Source: Dolomitihabitans soli
GTDB lineage: Bacteria > Actinomycetota > Actinomycetes > Streptosporangiales > Streptosporangiaceae
Length of the DNA stretch: 64,000 nucleotides
Assembly (NCBI RefSeq): GCF_022213955.1
Contig: NZ_JAKNTW010000018.1
Location: 186,001 to 250,000, forward strand
Reading direction: 5' to 3'
Part shown: piece by piece, positions 59,867 through 64,000 of the stretch
How the letters are laid out: every line of letters begins with the position of its first letter
Position numbering within the stretch: position 1 is the first letter of the stretch
Made by a program: the position numbers and the translations under genes
The notes under the pieces: model-generated
Databases searched by the model: none
What the model was told of the DNA's origin: nothing
What the model saw: the letters and a program-made list of their open reading frames with translations, nothing else

Positions 59867-61591
59867 ATGAGCCTCCCCCGGGTCGCCCTCCTCACCGCCT
59901 GCCTGGCCCTCCCCGTGACGGCTTCCCTCGCCCCGGCCGCCCCGGCGCGGACGTCCGGCTCCACCTCGGTCTCCGCGCCGAACACCGCGCGAGTGGCCGG
60001 GCCGGTTTTCGCGCCGATCTCCGCGCCGGGTTCCCTGGTGCGTTCGGCGCCGGGTTCCGCGTTGCGTTCCGAGTCAGGGTTCGCACCGGTATTCGAGACG
60101 GTCTCCGCGTCGGTTTCCGTCCCGGCTTCCGCCGTGGGCTCCGGGTCGGTTCGTCAGAAGTGCCGGGGTGGTGCGTCCGACTTCGACGGTGACGGGCGCG
60201 CCGATCTGGCCGTCGCCTCGCCGTACGCCTCCGCCGGGGGGAAGGCGCGCGCGGGCTCGGTCCGGGTGCTGTACGGCATGCGGGAGGCGCGGGAGTTGAG
60301 CCAGGGGGCCGACGGCGCGCCGGAGGAGGCCGAGAAGGGGGACGCGTTCGGCTCCGCGCTCGCGGCGGGCGACTTCGACGGGGACGGCTGCGCGGACCTC
60401 GCGGTCGGCGCGTCCGAGGAGTTCGCGGGCGCGTCCAGGCCGGGCGCCGACGGCAACGGGATCGTGCACCTGTTCCACGGCTCGCCGAAGGGCCTGCGGC
60501 CGGGCGACACCATCGACGTCACCGACCTCGGCGGCAAGCGAGGCAGCGACCGGTTCGGCGCCGCGCTGGCCGCCGGCGACCTGGACGGCGACGGCGACGA
60601 CGAACTCGTCATCGGCGCGCCCGGCCACGGCAGCGGCGGCGCCGTCGGGATCCACGGCTTCAAGGGACGCAAGCCGTACCTCGTCTCGCAGGCCACGTCC
60701 TGGATCCGCCAGACCGCCAGCGTCACCGACCAGTTCGGCGCGACGCTCGCCACGGGCGACTTCAACGGCGACGGCCGCGCGGAGATCGCGGCCGGCGCAC
60801 CGGGCGACTCACTTCAGAAACAGGGCGAGGGCTCCGCGACGATCATCGATGCGAAGCGCCGCAAGGCGACCATGCTCACCCAGGACTCCCCCGGCATCAC
60901 CGGCGTGACCGAAAGCTGGGACGGCTTCGGCGGCTCACTCGCGGCCGCCGACTTCAACGCCGACGGCCGCGACGACCTCGCCGTCGGCGTGCCCGGCGAG
61001 GGCCTCACCGACGACCAGCGGGCGATGGACTACGGCGACGGCACCGTCCACACCGTCTACGGTTCCCGCGCCGGCCTCAGAACCTCCACCACCGAGTCCT
61101 GGTCCCAGCGGACCCTCAAGGGCACCCCCCGCTACTACGACCGCTTCGGCGCCTCCCTCGCCGCCGCCGACCTCAACGGCGACGGAGACGCCGAACTGGC
61201 CATCGGCGTCCCCGGCGAGAACGCCGTCCAGATCCTCGCGGGCACCCGCTCGGGCGGCCTGACCAAGCTCAACAACCTGCTCGTCAACGGCCCGAAGGGC
61301 AACTTCGGCGCCGCGCTGGCCGCCGTCCCCACCTATGACGGGTCTCTTCGGCAGGCGTCGCTCGGGCGCGACGAGGACCCCGGCTCGACCCGCCGGGTGT
61401 CACGCGGGCCCGACGAGGACCCCGGCCATGACCTGGTGGTGGCCTCGCCGGGCACGGGACGGCTCACGCTGATCACCGGCGGCCTCCGTTCCTCGTCCAC
61501 CGGCGCGTCCACCGGCCTGCAGCGAGACCGCGTCCAGCCGCTCGCCGCCGGCTCCCAGGACTCCCTCTACGGCTACGCCCTCGCCCCCTGA
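59867..61591 (+). CDS. Secreted FG-GAP (integrin-like) repeat protein
   Basis: 574 residues. The signal peptide (LPRVALLTACLALPVTA) is cleaved near residue 30 and is followed by a low-complexity Ser/Ala/Pro/Val linker to about residue 95. Six FG-GAP blades with Ca-binding DxDGDGxxD loops are visible: DFDGDGRADLAV, DFDGDGCADLAV, DLDGDGDDELVI, DFNGDGRAEIAA, DFNADGRDDLAV and DLNGDGDAELAI. They should form a secreted beta-propeller. Role unknown; adhesion or ligand binding is typical. The ATG at 59867 starts the signal peptide. Confidence 0.88.
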   Translation: MSLPRVALLTACLALPVTASLAPAAPARTSGSTSVSAPNTARVAGPVFAPISAPGSLVRSAPGSALRSESGFAPVFETVSASVSVPASAVGSGSVRQKCRGGASDFDGDGRADLAVASPYASAGGKARAGSVRVLYGMREARELSQGADGAPEEAEKGDAFGSALAAGDFDGDGCADLAVGASEEFAGASRPGADGNGIVHLFHGSPKGLRPGDTIDVTDLGGKRGSDRFGAALAAGDLDGDGDDELVIGAPGHGSGGAVGIHGFKGRKPYLVSQATSWIRQTASVTDQFGATLATGDFNGDGRAEIAAGAPGDSLQKQGEGSATIIDAKRRKATMLTQDSPGITGVTESWDGFGGSLAAADFNADGRDDLAVGVPGEGLTDDQRAMDYGDGTVHTVYGSRAGLRTSTTESWSQRTLKGTPRYYDRFGASLAAADLNGDGDAELAIGVPGENAVQILAGTRSGGLTKLNNLLVNGPKGNFGAALAAVPTYDGSLRQASLGRDEDPGSTRRVSRGPDEDPGHDLVVASPGTGRLTLITGGLRSSSTGASTGLQRDRVQPLAAGSQDSLYGYALAP

Positions 61592-61787
61592 GAGGGCGAG
61601 CTGCGGCCGCAGTTGCTGGACCCGGTTCGGCCTGACGGTCGAGGTGAAGGCGTCGCGCGATCCGGACGAGCGCGCCGAGGTCGTCCGGCGTGGGCTGGCC
61701 TTCGAATCCTCGCCCGCGGAGTTCACCGGCCGGTGGGCCGAGCAGGAGACGCTACCGGCCCTCCGGCCGACCGGGGAACCGGTCTAA
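61592..61787 (+). other. Possible coding remnant, unidentified
   Basis: One frame to the TAA at 61785 reads FGLTVEVKASRDPDERAEVV and then GLAFESSPAEFTGRWAEQET, protein-like in composition, but it has no start and runs unbroken from inside the FG-GAP gene. It may be the end of a lost gene. No domain recognised. Confidence 0.35.
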
Positions 61788-61788
61788 C

Positions 61789-61895
61789 CGGGGAATCGGG
61801 ATGACCGGGCTAACCGGGGTGACCGGGCTAACCGGGGTGACCGGGTGACCGAGGACCGGGTGACCGGGTGACCGGGTGACCGGGTGACCGGGGTG
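61789..61895. repeat. GACCGGGT-type minisatellite
   Basis: Two exact 18-bp units TGACCGGGCTAACCGGGG (61802-61819, 61820-61837) are followed by a run of 8-bp GACCGGGT units up to about 61895, ending at the stop of the next gene. It fills the space between convergent genes. Confidence 0.85.
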
Positions 61896-61896
61896 A

Positions 61897-62379
61897 TCAT
61901 TTCTGGGGTGTGCCCACGCGATGTCGTCGCACTCCCAGTGCGACGGCGCGCAGGTCATCGGCCCCGAAGCGGTCAGGGTCGATCTTGACCACCGCCGCGA
62001 CCCCCGGTTCGGCCAGCCAGAACGCCTCGCGGGTGCCGATGAAGCCGGTGTCCTGGAACTCGTCCAGATCGCCGAGGTCGCGCTCCTCGTACTCGGTCAG
62101 GAAGGCGCGCAGCTCCGTCGGCGTGGTCAGGCGCTCGCCCCGCATCACGATCACCTGCAGATCCACGCGGTGGGCCCCGTCGTCGAGCCGCCGTTCCCAC
62201 ACCCGGGACCTGAAGGCGACCTCCTCCCATTCGTACTCGAAGTCGGTGACCAGTTTCCCCACCCCGGCCGGAACGTGTCCGATCGAGAACCCGTCGAGCT
62301 CTCCGCCGCTCTGCATGAGACCGACCCCCATCCCCACAATGACGAGAAACTTCCCGACAATTCCCACCAGCGCCTCCAC
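61897..62379 (-). CDS. Small actinomycete protein of unknown function
   Basis: 160 residues. The sequence contains FEYEWEEVAFRSRVWERRLD, TPTELRAFLTEYEERDLG and GTREAFWLAEPGVAAVVKID. Composition and codon use look genuine, with good third-position GC. The first 25 residues are hydrophobic (GIVGKFLVIVGMGVGLM) and could be an anchor, or the true start may be further in. No family recognised. Its stop touches the minisatellite. Confidence 0.65.
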   Translation of the reverse strand: MEALVGIVGKFLVIVGMGVGLMQSGGELDGFSIGHVPAGVGKLVTDFEYEWEEVAFRSRVWERRLDDGAHRVDLQVIVMRGERLTTPTELRAFLTEYEERDLGDLDEFQDTGFIGTREAFWLAEPGVAAVVKIDPDRFGADDLRAVALGVRRHRVGTPQK

Positions 62380-62820
62380 TATTCGGCCACCGCGTGTCGA
62401 GGGGACCGTACAGCCAGGCGGGAACGGTCCGAGCGGTTACCTCTGAAGAGGTCACACCACCTCCCCGTGCGGGACGTTCTCCGACCGGACCCGTTCCACG
62501 GAGGCGGCGAGGGAAGGGCCCGGAGACCACGGCAACGGGGTCAGGGGCGAGTCGTCACGGCGCTCGGCCACAGCCGCTGGAGTGGCGTGGGCCCACGGAC
62601 CACGACCGGCTGCGGCGCGGGGCGCCCAGGGGGCTCCGCCGTACGTTCCGGGGGGGCTCCGCCGTACGTTCCGGGGGTCAGGCCGCGCGGTCCGGCCACC
62701 ACCCGGCGGCTGCGGCGAGCAGCCTGAGGCGGAGCGCGGGTACCGGAAGTCGCGCGTGCACCGGTCGGCGGGAAGTGAAGCGGGCCGACGTGCGGTACAG
62801 GAAGTCGAGCAAGCGCCGGG
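62380..62820. other. Gene-free region with direct repeats
   Basis: No supported gene. Open frames here are Arg/Gly-rich and lack start signals. It contains a 23-bp-period direct repeat of CTCCGCCGTACGTTCC (62634-62649 and 62657-62672) and a degenerate copy of the phoD 3' end (about 62739-62794). Confidence 0.6.
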
Positions 62821-62877
62821 TTACAGGAGGTCGAGGGTGTGCTGGCCGGCGGGCAGCGTGAAGCGGGCAGACGTGCG
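62739..62877 (-). repeat. Duplicated 3' end of phoD
   Basis: The last codons of phoD (62822-62877) and a segment 83 bases downstream (about 62739-62794) share long stretches, for example GTGAAGCGGGCAGACGTGC at 62858 and GTGAAGCGGGCCGACGTGC at 62775. A third short piece (TACAGGAAGTCGAG, 62796) lies between. It looks like an old tandem duplication now decaying. Confidence 0.7.
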
Positions 62878-64000
62878 GGCGGGCGCGCCGCGGCGGGTGA
62901 TGTAGTCGAGGGTGCGGAAGTCGGCGTGCAGTTCGTCGGCGGTGAGGCGGCAGACGATGTAGCCGCGGCGCTGGTCGAGGTAGGAGATGTGCGGGTTCTC
63001 GGCGAGGATCTCGGTGACGCGGGCCCTGTCCCGGTAGCCGTCGCCGTCGCTGGCGATGGACGAGGTGACGAGTTCGACGCCGACCCGGGGGGAGTCGGGG
63101 TCGTCGAAGTCGAGTTTGAGGTCCGCGGCGTGGTGCATGTGGGCGTCGCCGGTGAGGACGACGGGGTTGGCGGCTCCGGAGTCGCGGAACCCGGTGAGCA
63201 GGCGGGCGCGGTCCGCGGCGTAGCCGTCCCAGGAGTCCATGCTGACCTCGTGGCCGGGGCCGACCTTCCAGTCGCGCTGGGCCATCAGGATCTGCTGGCC
63301 GATGAGGTTCCAGCGGGCGGGTGAACGGCGAAGGCCGCCGAGGAGCCAGTTCCGCTGGTCGGATCCCAGCAGGGTGCGGTCCTCCGCGAGGCGGTCGTCG
63401 CAGCCGGCACGCAGGCCGTCGGCGCAGGGCTGGTCGTCGCGGAACTGGCGGGTGTCGAGCAGGTGGAAGCGGGCCAGGGTGCCCCATTCGACGCGGCGGT
63501 GGACGCGGATGGCGGATCCGCCCGGGATGCTGGAGCGGCGCAGCGGCATGTTCTCGTAGTAGGCGCGGAAGGCGTCCGCCCTGCGGCGGGCGAAGCCGGC
63601 GGCCTCGGTGCTGGAGATCGTGCCCGCCCAGTTGTTCTCCACCTCGTGGTCGTCGAAGGCGACGAGCCAGGGGGCCGCGGCGTGGGCCTGCTGAAGGTCG
63701 TGGTCGCTCTTGTACTGGGCGTGCCGCATCCGGTAGTCGGCGAGGGTGGCGCACTTGCCCTCGGTGTGCCGCCGCACGCCGCCGCCGAGCGCGACGTACC
63801 CGTCGGGACCGTACTCGTACATGTAGTCGCCCAGGTGCACGACCAGGTCGGGCTCCTGCTGGGCGAGGCGACGGTAGGCGGTGTAGTAGCCGTGCTCGTA
63901 GTGGGCGCAGGCGGCCACGGCGAAGGTCAGCGGCGACATGCCGGTCGGCGCGGTCCTGGTACGGCCGGCGGGCGAGAGGTGACCGTCGGCGCGGAACCGG
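62821..64000 (-). CDS. phoD: PhoD-like alkaline phosphatase/phosphodiesterase, 5' end outside window
   Basis: 393 visible residues of the Fe/Ca-dependent PhoD family, which releases phosphate from mono- and diesters outside the cell. Metal-site motifs are VAACAHYEHGYYTAY, LVVHLGDYMYEYG, VAFDDHEVENNW, LTGDAHMHH and the LLDTRQFRDDQPC loop. The reading frame is open to the window edge (FRADGHLSPAGRTRT before the first Met). The ATG at 63939 is therefore internal, and the Tat signal and N-terminal domain lie to the right. Confidence 0.92.
   Translation of the reverse strand, partial: RFRADGHLSPAGRTRTAPTGMSPLTFAVAACAHYEHGYYTAYRRLAQQEPDLVVHLGDYMYEYGPDGYVALGGGVRRHTEGKCATLADYRMRHAQYKSDHDLQQAHAAAPWLVAFDDHEVENNWAGTISSTEAAGFARRRADAFRAYYENMPLRRSSIPGGSAIRVHRRVEWGTLARFHLLDTRQFRDDQPCADGLRAGCDDRLAEDRTLLGSDQRNWLLGGLRRSPARWNLIGQQILMAQRDWKVGPGHEVSMDSWDGYAADRARLLTGFRDSGAANPVVLTGDAHMHHAADLKLDFDDPDSPRVGVELVTSSIASDGDGYRDRARVTEILAENPHISYLDQRRGYIVCRLTADELHADFRTLDYITRRGAPARTSARFTLPAGQHTLDLL

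Noticed and set aside
61789-61895. Possible CRISPR-like array
   Set aside because: Units of 8 and 18 bp are adjacent without unique spacers, and there are no cas genes.
62394-62861. Plus-strand 155-codon open frame between the unknown small gene and phoD
   Set aside because: Arg/Gly-rich reading over repeat DNA, running into phoD antisense, with no start signal.

Overview
The window is about 64 kb of very GC-rich DNA. It has third-position GC bias, many GTG/TTG starts, ATGA/GTGA stop-start overlaps, XRE/DUF397/ATPase modules, a class II DAHP synthase, mycothiol-type DinB proteins and a HAIR-type heat-shock operator. Together these point to a mycelial actinomycete. Streptosporangiales (Nonomuraea/Streptosporangium-like) is my best guess, but that is inference from gene style and not from a marker gene. 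No rRNA, tRNA, CRISPR array, intact transposon or prophage was seen. Both ends cut genes: an aldo/keto reductase on the left and a PhoD phosphatase on the right.

Left third (1-20 kb), mostly metabolic. A complete cellobiose/cello-oligosaccharide locus (cebE-cebF-cebG-bglC-cebR) is preceded by two exact CebR-type 14-bp palindromes. A third copy sits between the -35 and -10 of a second GH1 beta-glucosidase gene, which is followed by an aldose epimerase and an APH-fold kinase. Next come an FAD monooxygenase, a class II DAHP synthase with a probable leaderless promoter, thioredoxin, a TenA-like protein, a sulfatase that has lost its N-terminal metal-binding part, a DinB/maleylpyruvate isomerase-like protein, and a MerR-controlled cassette (CxxC flavin reductase plus 14-TM exporter).

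Middle (20-40 kb), envelope and respiration. There is a secreted ExeM/NucH-type nuclease with a candidate PHO box, and a cydABDC locus whose CydA and CydB are both unusually short and which is divergent from a PadR regulator across a triple 15-bp-period repeat. A wHTH-controlled ABC exporter follows, then an HtrA protease with a Gln-rich insertion, an acyl-CoA ligase, a DUF4145-YbaK fusion, a large LuxR-type ATPase regulator and an orphan lysine-rich secreted protein.

Accessory and decay zone (40-51 kb). This holds an XRE/DUF397/ATPase module, a self-inhibited Fic protein behind a 9+9 bp palindrome, a DUF6463-TetR operon enclosing an amidohydrolase reduced to its two ends, a frameshifted membrane gene, an ArsR-MFS pair behind a 38-bp nested AT-rich palindrome, and a serine-recombinase scar. 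Lon under a HAIR operator is next, followed by a histidine kinase/response regulator pair collapsed into one broken remnant.

Right end (51-64 kb). Heme oxygenase lies behind two copies of a GACA-N3-TGTC motif, followed by a histidine phosphatase, two tandem TetR genes, and a tightly overlapping ECF sigma/anti-sigma/ABC operon with an apparent autoregulated leaderless promoter. A DHA2 exporter, a secreted FG-GAP protein, minisatellite-like DNA, a small unknown protein and PhoD, whose 3' end is duplicated downstream, complete the window.
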